From the NCBI GenBank assembly GCA_020062805.1, contig JAGUVP010000103.1, positions 1 to 22,044 on the forward strand: DNA of 22,044 bases. The letters are read 5' to 3'. The position numbers and the translations under genes were made by a program. Shown one piece after another: positions 7,880 through 16,456 of the stretch. The DNA is from Candidatus Bipolaricaulis sp. GTDB lineage: Bacteria; Bipolaricaulota; Bipolaricaulia; Bipolaricaulales; Bipolaricaulaceae. Within the stretch, counting starts at the first letter, position 1; each line of letters starts with the position of its first letter. The notes beneath the pieces are model-generated. The model saw only the letters and a program-made list of their open reading frames with translations, made no database searches and had not been told where the DNA came from.

Positions 7880-9604
7880 ATGCTTCATCGCGGCAGGGTG
7901 GACAGAACCATCCAAGAGCTGGGACAGGAGTTGCCCAGCCGGCTGCGCCGGGAGGGAATCCCCGGGGTTGCCATCGCCATCGTCGATGCCAACGGCACGC
8001 TGTGGGAAGCGGGGTTCGGCCTAACGGATCTCCAGCACAGATTGCCGGTGACACCGGACACCCTGTTCAGCCTCCAGTCCTGTTCCAAGACCTTCACGGC
8101 TACGGCCCTCCTTCTGGCGGTCCAGGAGGGACTGCTCGACCTGGATCGCCCCATTGCCGAGTACCTGCCGGGCTACCACCTCCAGAGCCGCTTCGAGGCC
8201 TCCCCCGAGCGCAGCATCACCCTCCGCCATCTGCTCGCACACAAGGCCGGCCTCACGCACGAAGCGCCGCTGGGGAACAACTACACCGCCGCATCTGATG
8301 CGGTCAGCTTTGAAGCCCACATCGAGAGCATCCGCCAGACCTGGCTGCGCTACCCGGTGGGTCAGCGGTTCGCCTACTCCAACCTGGGGATCGACCTGGC
8401 CGGCTACATCCTGCAGGACGTCTCCGGGCTGCCCTTTGCCGAATACGTCCGCCAGAAGCTGTTCATCCCGCTTGGCATGACGCGCAGCACGTTCGACTTC
8501 GACACCCTCCAATCGATGCCGGATCGCGCTCGCGGGCACGATGCGTTCGTCGAGGCGGCGGGTGTCCCGTTGCCGGAGCGCGTGCCGATGATCCCCGCGG
8601 GTGGCCTGTATGCGAGCGCCAGCGACGTAGCCCGCTTCGTCCGCCTTCACCTTGGCCGAGGGCAGGTCGACGGCAAGCGCGTCATGGACGAGCGGATCCT
8701 GCGGGAGATGGTCACGATCCCGTTCCCCGGCGAAGGTCAGTTCGAGGGCTACAGCCTGGGTATCGCCGTCAACCGCTTCCGCGGGGCCCTCCTGCACCAC
8801 CACAGCGGCGGCGGCTTTGGCTTCCTCAGCAACATGCAGTGGTATCCAGAGCTTGGGGTGGGGATCGTCTTCCTGACGAACAGCAGCCATCACGTCGTGC
8901 AGTGGGATCTCCCGCACGGCATCCTCGACCGCATTCTGGGACCGGCTCCAGAGCGCCAGGAGGATGTGCTGCCCGAATCGACCGACGGCACTGATGCGTC
9001 AGCGCGCCGGGCGTTTGTCGGGCAGTACGTCGGCCGGCTGCCGGATAGCTGGCGCGTCCGCCGGAACGGCGAGCATCTCGAGATGCGCCGCGGGGGCAGC
9101 AAGGACACGCGCCGCATGCACTTCTACCGCTTCAACCAGGCATACACGCAGACCCCGCTACGCACCAGCCACTGGAGCTTCGAGCTCGATGTCCAGGGCC
9201 GCCCTGTACACCTGGAGCACATGGATAGCGGGACCGCGTACGACTACAACGCCGGGCCGGCCGACCCGCCAGGTGCGAAGAAAGCCGAGTGGCGCGCCTA
9301 TGTCGGGACGTATCTGACGCTCGGCCTGGGCGGGATCCCCAACCTGATGCGGATCCAACGCCGCCACGGCTACCTCCACCTGACGCTGGGACACCCCGCC
9401 CAACGCATTGCCCTGCGCCTGGACGAATACCGGCCGGGTTTGTTCTTCACCTCTACGGGTGAAGCGGTCGATTTCACCGGCGAGCAACCCTCGTTCGGCG
9501 GCGTGCCCGTGCGGCGCATTGGCTTGGGCGATGAGGTGCGCCAGTGGTCTGTGCTATTGCGCGGCCAGATCCGCGTATGGCGCAGAAGGGGGCGTGATCG
9601 CTGA
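7880..9604 (+). CDS. Serine hydrolase, class C beta-lactamase/penicillin-binding-protein fold
   Basis: A 574-residue protein of the beta-lactamase-related family (AmpC, D-aminopeptidase, esterase). All three active-site motifs are present: S-x-x-K as SCSK (Ser67, Lys70), Y-x-N as YSN (166-168) and the third-strand motif HSG (308-310) in HHHSGGGFGF. The hydrolase domain ends near residue 355. Two beta-rich segments follow (about 375-450 and 455-560; the second begins EWRAYVGTYLTLGLGG), like the lipocalin-type C-terminal modules often attached to this family. No signal peptide is evident, which is unusual for a cell-wall enzyme and favours a cytoplasmic esterase or peptidase role. The start follows GGGAGGTAGCCC. 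The gene is bracketed by direct copies of a dispersed repeat. Confidence 0.92.
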   Translation: MLHRGRVDRTIQELGQELPSRLRREGIPGVAIAIVDANGTLWEAGFGLTDLQHRLPVTPDTLFSLQSCSKTFTATALLLAVQEGLLDLDRPIAEYLPGYHLQSRFEASPERSITLRHLLAHKAGLTHEAPLGNNYTAASDAVSFEAHIESIRQTWLRYPVGQRFAYSNLGIDLAGYILQDVSGLPFAEYVRQKLFIPLGMTRSTFDFDTLQSMPDRARGHDAFVEAAGVPLPERVPMIPAGGLYASASDVARFVRLHLGRGQVDGKRVMDERILREMVTIPFPGEGQFEGYSLGIAVNRFRGALLHHHSGGGFGFLSNMQWYPELGVGIVFLTNSSHHVVQWDLPHGILDRILGPAPERQEDVLPESTDGTDASARRAFVGQYVGRLPDSWRVRRNGEHLEMRRGGSKDTRRMHFYRFNQAYTQTPLRTSHWSFELDVQGRPVHLEHMDSGTAYDYNAGPADPPGAKKAEWRAYVGTYLTLGLGGIPNLMRIQRRHGYLHLTLGHPAQRIALRLDEYRPGLFFTSTGEAVDFTGEQPSFGGVPVRRIGLGDEVRQWSVLLRGQIRVWRRRGRDR

Positions 9605-9677
9605 TCGGTGTGCAGGGTGTTCCCTCTGACAGCGATGTTGGCACGTGAAGGACAAGAGCCGACGACACCACGGAGCG

Positions 9678-9778
9678 GAGGCTCTGCTACCCCTGGAGGA
9701 CTACTTTCAAACTCGGCATGGGCTGATCCTGGCCGAAGAACTAACGAGTGCGGTCGTGCAGGACAGTGTTTGAGGTCC
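9678..9778 (+). repeat. Dispersed repeat, copy 2
   Basis: About 87% identical to copy 3 over some 90 bases. The shared frame reads LPLEDYFQTRHGLIL and ends at TGA 9771-9773, the same codon position as in copy 3. The codon aligned with the copy 3 ATG is CTG here, so this copy lacks an obvious start. About half of the differences from copy 3 are silent third-base changes. Weaker similarity seems to run on past the stop to about 9810. It lies 74 bases after the serine hydrolase gene. Confidence 0.75.
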
Positions 9779-9913
9779 ATCGATGGTCGCAATGTAGACA
9801 GGGAGGCAGCTCGCATCCCTTCGTTGTGTCAGCCAAGATTGGACTTCGCCTCATCCGTGGACCAGATTCTCTGGGAGCACATCATCGAAGACGGGGGCAC
9901 CCGCAAGATGCCC

Positions 9914-9943
9914 TTGACATGACAGGGTGTCAGTGGCTATGTT
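9914..9943 (+). promoter_or_regulatory. Strong sigma-70-type promoter with a palindrome in its spacer
   Basis: A perfect -35 TTGACA (9914-9919), an 18-base spacer and -10 TATGTT (9938-9943) lie before the secreted beta-repeat gene. The spacer begins with the perfect inverted repeat TGACA-GGG-TGTCA (9920-9932), placed where a bound repressor would block RNA polymerase. The predicted transcript begins near 9950, leaving a leader of about 80 bases. Confidence 0.68.
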
Positions 9944-10029
9944 AGGCTGACGAGGTTGGAGCGGTGACGAGTTCCCATGCTCGCTCCAGCCGACCTAGAC
10001 TCTTGTTGCAGGCGAGGAGGAGGATCGGT

Positions 10030-11367
10030 ATGGCAAGGAAGCTCGGAGTAGGCGTTGTTCTCTCTTTGATGGCCCTTATGGTTCTTGGCCTGTCGGCAGT
10101 CGGATCTACCCGGTTCCAGGCGATCGCCGGCGACTACCAGATCGATATCACCCGGCTTGGGATGCCATTGGTGTTCTACTTGCGGATCGGTGCCGACGGC
10201 ACCTTCATGCTCTCCCCCAACACCAGGTTCGATCCCAGCGAGAGCCGCGGCACGGGAGTGCTCGCCGAGAGCAGGGGTGTCTACATGATGATCTACAAGG
10301 AGCACACTCCCGACAATCCCAAGACTGCGACCTTTGTGCTGGACGGCCCGAACCTGGTGTTCCAGTCCCGCCTGCCGTACGGCCAGAGCAACATCCTGAA
10401 CACCGCGGAAGACCCGGATAATCCAGAGATCGTCTATACCCTGACTGCGGACACCCTGGCCTTGTCCGAGTACTACGGTACCTACGTTGGTTCCCATTCC
10501 ACTCAGGCCATGGGCGCAACGGTTGACTACCTGTACACCCTCCAACTCAAAGCAGGGCTGCGCTATGCCTTCTCCAGCGAGTTCACGATGGGCGGGACTG
10601 CCTATACCTACAGCGAAACCGGAAGTTGGAGTGTGTCTGGAGAACAGCTCATCCTGAATCCCGCCGACGAGCCGCCGGTGCAGGGGACCCTCACTGCCGA
10701 TGGTCGCATCACGATCGGCATCCGCCCTTCGGCGATGGCCGCGGCCAGGACGGAGAGGCTTCTCCGCATCGCGACCCACGCCCATGTAGCCGGCACGTAT
10801 TCCTCTGAGAAGTCCACCGCGATGTACACCGCCAAGGCGACCATGGTTCTGGATATGTTCGGTGGCTATCGCTACACGGTGGACGTTGGCCAGCCTCAAC
10901 CCTATGAGGAGTCCGGATCCTACGATGTAGCCGGTTCTGCAATCACCTTCACACCGGAAGGTGGAACTCCCTACAGCGCGACACTGGAGAACCTGGTACT
11001 GACCGGGAGCTTCCGGGTGATTGGCGCCATGCCGGCGACCCAGATGGTCATGTACGGTCGGGCTGTCCAGGGAAACTTCGCCGGCTCGGCAACGCATGAG
11101 GGAGTCGAATACAAGACTCTTCTGACACTCAACCCGAACGGCACCTACAAGCTACTGATCTCCGATGATGCTGGGCAGACGGTCATCGACAGCACGGGAA
11201 CCTTCCAGATGCGGCGCGCCATGACCCTCAATGTGGTGCTGGCAGGGATGGACCCGGCTCCGACCTGTTCCGTCAGCGAATCGGGACTGAACTTCAGCAT
11301 CGTCCTCCCAGGCATGACTGCTACGACCGGTATGGGCGGTCTAGGCTTCAGTCTGAAGCGGCAGTGA
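10030..11367 (+). CDS. Secreted protein built of lipocalin-like beta repeats
   Basis: A 445-residue exported protein. The signal peptide starts MARKLGVGVVLSLMALMVLG. The mature part appears to be about four diverged units of roughly 100 residues. Each opens with a G-x-Y type strand (AGDYQID, YYGTYVG, VAGTYSS, VQGNFAG), passes a central G-x-Y-x-Y or G-T-Y-K strand, and in the middle units reaches a turn such as ETGSWSVSGEQLILNP or ESGSYDVAGSAITFTP. This resembles small beta-barrel or lipocalin-like modules of unknown ligand. ATG 10030 is preferred to the upstream in-frame GTG 9964 because GAGGAGGAGG lies six bases before it and the signal peptide starts there. The dpp-type operon follows after a hairpin, so a link to ligand or peptide capture is possible but unproven. 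Confidence 0.75.
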   Translation: MARKLGVGVVLSLMALMVLGLSAVGSTRFQAIAGDYQIDITRLGMPLVFYLRIGADGTFMLSPNTRFDPSESRGTGVLAESRGVYMMIYKEHTPDNPKTATFVLDGPNLVFQSRLPYGQSNILNTAEDPDNPEIVYTLTADTLALSEYYGTYVGSHSTQAMGATVDYLYTLQLKAGLRYAFSSEFTMGGTAYTYSETGSWSVSGEQLILNPADEPPVQGTLTADGRITIGIRPSAMAAARTERLLRIATHAHVAGTYSSEKSTAMYTAKATMVLDMFGGYRYTVDVGQPQPYEESGSYDVAGSAITFTPEGGTPYSATLENLVLTGSFRVIGAMPATQMVMYGRAVQGNFAGSATHEGVEYKTLLTLNPNGTYKLLISDDAGQTVIDSTGTFQMRRAMTLNVVLAGMDPAPTCSVSESGLNFSIVLPGMTATTGMGGLGFSLKRQ

Positions 11368-11398
11368 GGCCGTAGACTGTCACGATGGCTAGCTTAAC

Positions 11399-11440
11399 CC
11401 CGCCAGGCCCAGCATGGCCTGGGCCTGGCGGGTCTTGCTT
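11399..11440 (+). terminator. Strong hairpin between the secreted gene and the peptide importer operon
   Basis: A perfect 13-bp stem, CCCGCCAGGCCCA paired with TGGGCCTGGCGGG (11399-11411 and 11420-11432), with an 8-base loop, followed by TCTTGCTT. It lies 32 bases after the stop codon and 41 bases before the next start. The T tract is imperfect, so it may only partly stop transcription. Confidence 0.72.
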
Positions 11441-11480
11441 ACTACAGATGCCCAATGCTCAGCGCTACAGGGAGGAGGGG

Positions 11481-13448
11481 ATGTCCACGAAGCGGCGGTT
11501 CCTGCCGGCCTGCCTCGCGCTGATTGCCGGTGCAGCTTTGCTTCTGACAGGCTGCCAGAAGAGCGAGTATCCCCGACGGACCGATGAGACGAACACCCTG
11601 TATGTGGGCGTGGTCGAATCGTCGTTCCCTACCGCGTTCATGCCCTGGCTCTCTCGGGAAGGCATCGCGCCCACGATCGCCAGCATGCTCTACAGCACGC
11701 TGTTTACGTACGATGACGATACTGGCGGGTTCCTGCCCAACCTCGCCCGGCAGTGGTACTACGTGGACGTCCAGGGTCGGCCCATCGTGACGGATTCGGG
11801 GAGCGTTGACTACGAGCGCCTGGAAGGACACGGTCTGAAGACCCTCCGCAACCCACAGACGGGTCAGATCGAGCGGTATCTCACCGTTCGGATCGAGCTC
11901 GACCCGCGCGCCCGGTGGAGCGATGGGCAGCCGGTGACCGCCGACGACGTGTACTACACCCTGGACATCGCCCGGAACAACTACCTGTCGAACCATGCCG
12001 GCGCTCTGGCCTGGACCGCCGATCTCCTTCACCTGTACTCCAATTCCGGCCAGCTCCAGCTACAGGGGATCTTCACCTATAACCACGGGGCTGTTGAACA
12101 GGGGTATCCCATTGGCGACACGGATCGGGACCAGGTGATCTACTTCCATGTCCGCAGCGTTCTGGGTGCCGTAACCAGCCTGTTCACAACGGTCCTGATC
12201 CTGCCCAGGCACCTCTGGGAGCCGGTCGTCAGCCGGGAGAACCAGCTGAACAGCCGGAACCCCGATGCGCGGATGCAGTACCTGTACCAGAACCCCATGG
12301 GGAACGGTCCGTACGTGCTCGACCCGACGGCATCAGGACCGTCGCAACTCGTCCTGCGGCGCAACGAGCTCTACCACCTGACCCGCGACGATGGCCCCCC
12401 CCTCTATACCGTGGAGACGATCCGCCTGATTCTGTACCAGGAACTCAACGTAGCCATCTACGCGGTCATGCAGGGCCATATCGATATGCTCAGCGCTGCC
12501 CTGAGCCCCAACTACGTCCGCCTGTTCGAAGATCGGGATGACTTGTTCCTGTCGGTTGCCGAGGGCACATTCACCCAGACCCTGGTGTTCAACGTCAACC
12601 CGGTGGCGGGTGAGCGGACTCCCATGCGCAGCCTGCTGGCCAACCGAGACCTGCGTCAGGCCATTGCGCTGGCCATCGACAGTGAGATGCTCATTCGTTT
12701 GGTGGCCAATGGCGCGGCCACACGGGTGAGCGCCGGTCTGATCCGGGCGACCTTGACCGACTTCTACAATCCCAACGCGGATATCCTCAAGGGGGACTAC
12801 GCGGCGCGGCTGGAGCGAGCGAACCAGCTACTGGACCAGATCCTGCCCGAGAAAGACCAGCACGGCTACCGTCTGCTCAACGGCGAACGGGTATCCTTCG
12901 GCGTTCTGGGCCATCCTGGCGAGATCGAGCTGATTGCGTTTCTGGAGGTCCAGCTTCAGAAGATCGGTATCGAGATCCGCTATCAGGCCAAGGGCAGCTC
13001 CCCGGAGACCACCTACCTGTGGACGAGCCGCTTCGACATGACCATTCACGGGGTGATCTTCTCGTTAGCGAATGTGGACATCATGTTCAACGCCCACTTT
13101 GTGGCCCTGGGACGCACCTCCAACTACGGACGGTTGATCTACTCCGTTCTGGCGAAGGGCATCGAGGAGATGCGATCCACCCTGAACCTGCACCGCAAGT
13201 ACCAGCTTCTGTACGAGCTGCAGCCCGTGATCGCGGAAGTGTTCTACAAGGTGCCTCTGTACAGCCCGCAGGTCATCTCGATTGCCCGTACGGACCGGTA
13301 CACGGGCTACGAGGTGGTTCCTGGAGCTACGGTCTTCAACTCCACCAATCTGCAACAGATCCGGCGCGTAGATTCCGTGGGCGGCGCGGCGTCATCCGAA
13401 CCGGCTGGGGAGAGCTTGTCGCAGCGCATCGGGGGTGAGGCGATGTGA
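11481..13448 (+). CDS. Peptide ABC importer substrate-binding lipoprotein (family 5, DppA/OppA-like)
   Basis: A 655-residue periplasmic or surface-tethered binding protein that delivers peptides (possibly nickel or oligosaccharides in other family members) to the permease encoded next. A lipoprotein signal ends in LLTGC with Cys25 as the lipidated residue. Family 5 hallmarks follow: RWSDGQPVTADDVYYTLD, then LRQAIALAIDSEML in the second lobe. At 655 residues it is longer than the usual 500-600. ATG 11481 is chosen over an in-frame ATG at 11385 because GGAGGAGGGG precedes it directly and the signal peptide starts there; the earlier start would place the terminator hairpin inside the coding region. 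It overlaps the permease gene by four bases. Confidence 0.93.
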   Translation: MSTKRRFLPACLALIAGAALLLTGCQKSEYPRRTDETNTLYVGVVESSFPTAFMPWLSREGIAPTIASMLYSTLFTYDDDTGGFLPNLARQWYYVDVQGRPIVTDSGSVDYERLEGHGLKTLRNPQTGQIERYLTVRIELDPRARWSDGQPVTADDVYYTLDIARNNYLSNHAGALAWTADLLHLYSNSGQLQLQGIFTYNHGAVEQGYPIGDTDRDQVIYFHVRSVLGAVTSLFTTVLILPRHLWEPVVSRENQLNSRNPDARMQYLYQNPMGNGPYVLDPTASGPSQLVLRRNELYHLTRDDGPPLYTVETIRLILYQELNVAIYAVMQGHIDMLSAALSPNYVRLFEDRDDLFLSVAEGTFTQTLVFNVNPVAGERTPMRSLLANRDLRQAIALAIDSEMLIRLVANGAATRVSAGLIRATLTDFYNPNADILKGDYAARLERANQLLDQILPEKDQHGYRLLNGERVSFGVLGHPGEIELIAFLEVQLQKIGIEIRYQAKGSSPETTYLWTSRFDMTIHGVIFSLANVDIMFNAHFVALGRTSNYGRLIYSVLAKGIEEMRSTLNLHRKYQLLYELQPVIAEVFYKVPLYSPQVISIARTDRYTGYEVVPGATVFNSTNLQQIRRVDSVGGAASSEPAGESLSQRIGGEAM

Positions 13449-14443
13449 AGAGAAGCTATGTCATCAAAAGGATTCTGTACGCGGTGTTCATCTTCTTCGT
13501 CGTGCTGACGCTCAACTTCTTCATCCCCCGCATCGGCGTGCACGATCCCGCGGAGCGTTACTACCCGCCGCAGGGTGGGATGTCCACCATCGAGTACGAG
13601 ATCATCAAGCAGTTCACCCGTGAGCAGTACGGTTTCGATGTGTCGACTTTCCAGCAGTACGTCCGCTACCTGCGGGGGCTGCTGCGCTTGGACCTGGGCA
13701 CCTCGCTTCGCTCCGGATCCCCCAAAGTGACGGCGCTGATCGCCCAGCGGTTGCCGTGGACCCTGGTGCTGTCGGTGAGCACGCTCGTCATCAGCTTGGT
13801 CACCGGCCTGCTGTTCGGCACGATGGCTGCCTGGAAGCGCGGTCGGTGGCAGGATACGCTGCTGCTGAATGCGTCAACCATCAGTGTGGCGCTGCCCAGC
13901 TTCTTCATCGCTTTGATGCTGTCCTTCTACCTCGGGTTCAGACTGGAGCTGTTTCCGGCGTACACGAACCCCAACATGGTTGCCCAGTTTGACTGGAGCT
14001 GGGACGCCATCCGGATGGTGTTCACCAACGCCGCCCTGCCCATCATGAGCATGTCGCTGGGCGGGATCATCGGCTACTCCCAGATCACCCGGAACAGCGT
14101 GATCGCTGTGACCAACGAGGACTACGTCGTCACGGCCCGAGCCAAGGGACTGCCTCAGGCCACGGTCTTGTACAAGCACGTTCTGCGGAACGCTCTGCTC
14201 CCGTTGGCGACCTCGATCGGCATGAACATCGGCGGCTTGATCGGCGGGGCCATCATCATCGAGCAGGTGTTCAACTGGCAGGGCATGGGTACCCTGTTTC
14301 TGGAAGCGAACAGCACCAAGGACTACCCGTTGATGATGGGTATCATGTTGTTCCTTTCAGCGTTTGCGATTCTGGCCAACTTGGTGACCGAGCTGCTCTA
14401 CGTGATTCTGGATCCGCGCGTAACAGTTGGAGACAAACGATGA
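13445..14443 (+). CDS. dppB: Peptide ABC importer permease, DppB-like
   Basis: A 332-residue inner-membrane permease, close to the usual DppB length. The first helix (ILYAVFIFFVVLTLNFFIP) is followed by a large periplasmic region and then the conserved five-helix core. The cytoplasmic EAA loop, which docks with the ATPase, is clear (EDYVVTARAKGLPQ, then YKHVLRNALLPL). The start is GTG 13445, overlapping the preceding stop codon as GTGA, so the two genes are translationally coupled. It should pair with the DppC-like protein to form the channel. Whether the cargo is di- or oligopeptide is not resolved, so the symbol is by family only. Confidence 0.93.
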   Translation: MKRSYVIKRILYAVFIFFVVLTLNFFIPRIGVHDPAERYYPPQGGMSTIEYEIIKQFTREQYGFDVSTFQQYVRYLRGLLRLDLGTSLRSGSPKVTALIAQRLPWTLVLSVSTLVISLVTGLLFGTMAAWKRGRWQDTLLLNASTISVALPSFFIALMLSFYLGFRLELFPAYTNPNMVAQFDWSWDAIRMVFTNAALPIMSMSLGGIIGYSQITRNSVIAVTNEDYVVTARAKGLPQATVLYKHVLRNALLPLATSIGMNIGGLIGGAIIIEQVFNWQGMGTLFLEANSTKDYPLMMGIMLFLSAFAILANLVTELLYVILDPRVTVGDKR

Positions 14444-15471
14444 GTCGGCCCAACGTGCTCCTCCAAGTTGCGCAGAGGGGCGGTTCGCTCGTGAGCCTCG
14501 TTAGGAAGCTGTGGCAGCATCCCCAAGGCAGGTTGGGGCTGATCCTGGCTGGCTGCTTGGTACTCGTGGCGATCCTCGCCCCGATTCTGGCTCCGTACGA
14601 TCCCTACGATGTCACCCAGCGGGCTGCCAAGGGGCTGCACCCAAGTTGGCAGCATCCCCTGGGGACCACCACCACCACCGGGCAGGACATATTCAGCATG
14701 CTCATCTACGGCTCACGGGTCTCCTTGATGATCGGCATCGGCACCGGGGTGGCCCTCGCTTTCCTGGGTGCCGTGATGGGTGTCATGGCCGGGTACCTGG
14801 GTGGCTTCGTCGATAACCTCATCATGCGGGTTGTCGACATCATGCTGGTCATACCGACGCTGCCGCTCATCATCGTTCTGACCAGCCTGTTGGGCAGGAG
14901 TTACTTCGTGATCGTTCTGGTGTTCGTGATCTTCGGGTGGACCGGACTGGCGAGGGTCATACGCTCCCTGGTGTTGGTGCTCAAGAACAGCAACTACGTG
15001 AAGGCCGCTGAACTGGCCGGCGCCAGCAGGTGGTACATCATGACCAAGCACATCCTCCCGGGAACCTCTCACCTCATCATCATGAACACCGCCTTGACCA
15101 GCGCCGGCATCATGGTTGCGGAGGCGGGGCTGAGCTTCTTGGGCTTGGGTGATCCCACGGCGATCAGTTGGGGAAAGATGTTGGCTGAAGCTCAAGGCGG
15201 CGGAGCACTGCTATTTGGGGCGTGGTGGTGGATCATCGCCCCCGGGATCGGCATCTTCCTCTCCGTGTTCTCGTTCATGCGGATCGGCATCGTCATGGAA
15301 GAGATCTTCAACCCCAGGATGAAGGCATCGAGCAGCATCTACAAGCTCTTCAAGCACCTGAACAACACCTACCTGGACGAGGTGTTCCGGTCCATGGAAG
15401 AGGAGGAGAGCGTAGTCCGGGAACCTCCCGATCGGTCCGATGCCCCCACCCCGGAAGGGTGCCATGGCTGA
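14440..15471 (+). CDS. dppC: Peptide ABC importer permease, DppC-like, with an extended C-terminus
   Basis: A 343-residue second permease subunit. The N-terminal helix (GLILAGCLVLVAILAPILAP) leads to the typical APYDPY and HPLGT-TTTGQDIF segments, and the EAA loop is present (YVKAAELAGASRW, then KHILPG). DppC proteins usually run to about 300 residues. The extra 45-50 here form a C-terminal tail after the last helix (from about NPRMKAS), rich in Glu and Asp, including FRSMEEEESVV. The tail would be cytoplasmic beside the ATPases. The gene overlaps its neighbours (ATGA with the upstream stop; eight bases with the ATPase start). Confidence 0.93.
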   Translation: MSRPNVLLQVAQRGGSLVSLVRKLWQHPQGRLGLILAGCLVLVAILAPILAPYDPYDVTQRAAKGLHPSWQHPLGTTTTTGQDIFSMLIYGSRVSLMIGIGTGVALAFLGAVMGVMAGYLGGFVDNLIMRVVDIMLVIPTLPLIIVLTSLLGRSYFVIVLVFVIFGWTGLARVIRSLVLVLKNSNYVKAAELAGASRWYIMTKHILPGTSHLIIMNTALTSAGIMVAEAGLSFLGLGDPTAISWGKMLAEAQGGGALLFGAWWWIIAPGIGIFLSVFSFMRIGIVMEEIFNPRMKASSSIYKLFKHLNNTYLDEVFRSMEEEESVVREPPDRSDAPTPEGCHG

Positions 15472-16456
15472 TACGGTGCTTGGAGTCAGGAATCTGAAGG
15501 TGGCCTTCCCGTGCCCGGGTGGGGTCATCCGGGCGGTGGAGGGCATCGACCTGGACATCCACCGGGGCGAGTGCGCCGCTCTGGTGGGGGAGTCCGGTTG
15601 CGGCAAGAGCGTCAGCGCCCAGGCGATCATGAAGCTGCTCAACACCCCCCCCGCGGTCTGCCGAGTAGACAAGCTTTGGCTCGATGATCTGGACCTGACC
15701 CATCTCCCAGACAGACAGATGGAGCGGATCCGCGGGAAGCACATGGCCATGATCTTCCAGGACGCCATGACCGCGCTGAACCCGGTGTTGACCGTGGGCA
15801 AGCAGATTGACGAGATCTACCTCCGTCACAGCCGGCTGTCCCGACGAGAAGCCCGGCAGCGCACCATCGAGGCACTTGAGCTGGTGGAGGTCCCCGAAGC
15901 TCGGTCCCGGGCCAACAGCTATCCCCATCAGCTATCGGGAGGGATGCGCCAGCGGGTGCTCATTGCCTTGGCATTCGCCTGCGTGCCCAAACTGATCATC
16001 GCCGATGAGCCGACCACCGCCCTCGACGTCACCATCCAAGCCCAGGTGTTGGACGTGCTGAAGAACATGCAGCTTGTCCATCGGGTGTCGGCCCTGCTGA
16101 TCACCCACGATCTGAGTGTGGTGGCCAACATGGCGGATACGGTATACGTCATGTACGCCGGCAAGATCGTGGAGCGGGCTGCGATGCAGGAGCTCTTCCT
16201 GGAGCCGCTGCACCCGTACACCCACGGCCTGCTGGCTTCCGTCCCCCGGATCTCCGACGAGAGGCAGCCGTTTGTCCAGATCCCGGACGCCGTGCCCCAT
16301 CCAATGCGCAAACCGGCGGGCTGCTACTTCCATCCCCGCTGTCCCCGTTCGAACGACCCATGCCGGCAGCGCATGCCCCGCCTGGAAGGTCCGGACGATG
16401 GGCGGGCAGTCCGCTGTTGGCATCCTTTGCGTCAACCGCATGAGGTGCGATCATGA
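15464..16456 (+). CDS. dppD: Peptide ABC importer ATPase, DppD-like
   Basis: A 330-residue ATPase that drives uptake with the DppF-like partner. Walker A is GESGCGKS (42-49), the Q-loop is MIFQDAMTALNP, the signature is LSGGMRQR (157-164) and Walker B is LIIADEP with Glu182; the H-loop is LLITHDL. The C-terminal oligopeptide-transporter region has the Cys pattern GCYFHPRCP, then PCRQ and CWHP, which in this family can bind an iron-sulfur cluster. ATG 15464 fits family alignment and has GGAAGGG upstream; an in-frame ATG at 15440 would add eight residues and has no ribosome site. Confidence 0.94.
   Translation: MADTVLGVRNLKVAFPCPGGVIRAVEGIDLDIHRGECAALVGESGCGKSVSAQAIMKLLNTPPAVCRVDKLWLDDLDLTHLPDRQMERIRGKHMAMIFQDAMTALNPVLTVGKQIDEIYLRHSRLSRREARQRTIEALELVEVPEARSRANSYPHQLSGGMRQRVLIALAFACVPKLIIADEPTTALDVTIQAQVLDVLKNMQLVHRVSALLITHDLSVVANMADTVYVMYAGKIVERAAMQELFLEPLHPYTHGLLASVPRISDERQPFVQIPDAVPHPMRKPAGCYFHPRCPRSNDPCRQRMPRLEGPDDGRAVRCWHPLRQPHEVRS

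Noticed and set aside
7636..10029. Possible transposon or insertion sequence defined by the repeat copies around the serine hydrolase
   Set aside because: No transposase, terminal inverted repeats or target-site duplications are visible, and a third copy lies 9 kb away. Only the repeats themselves are claimed.
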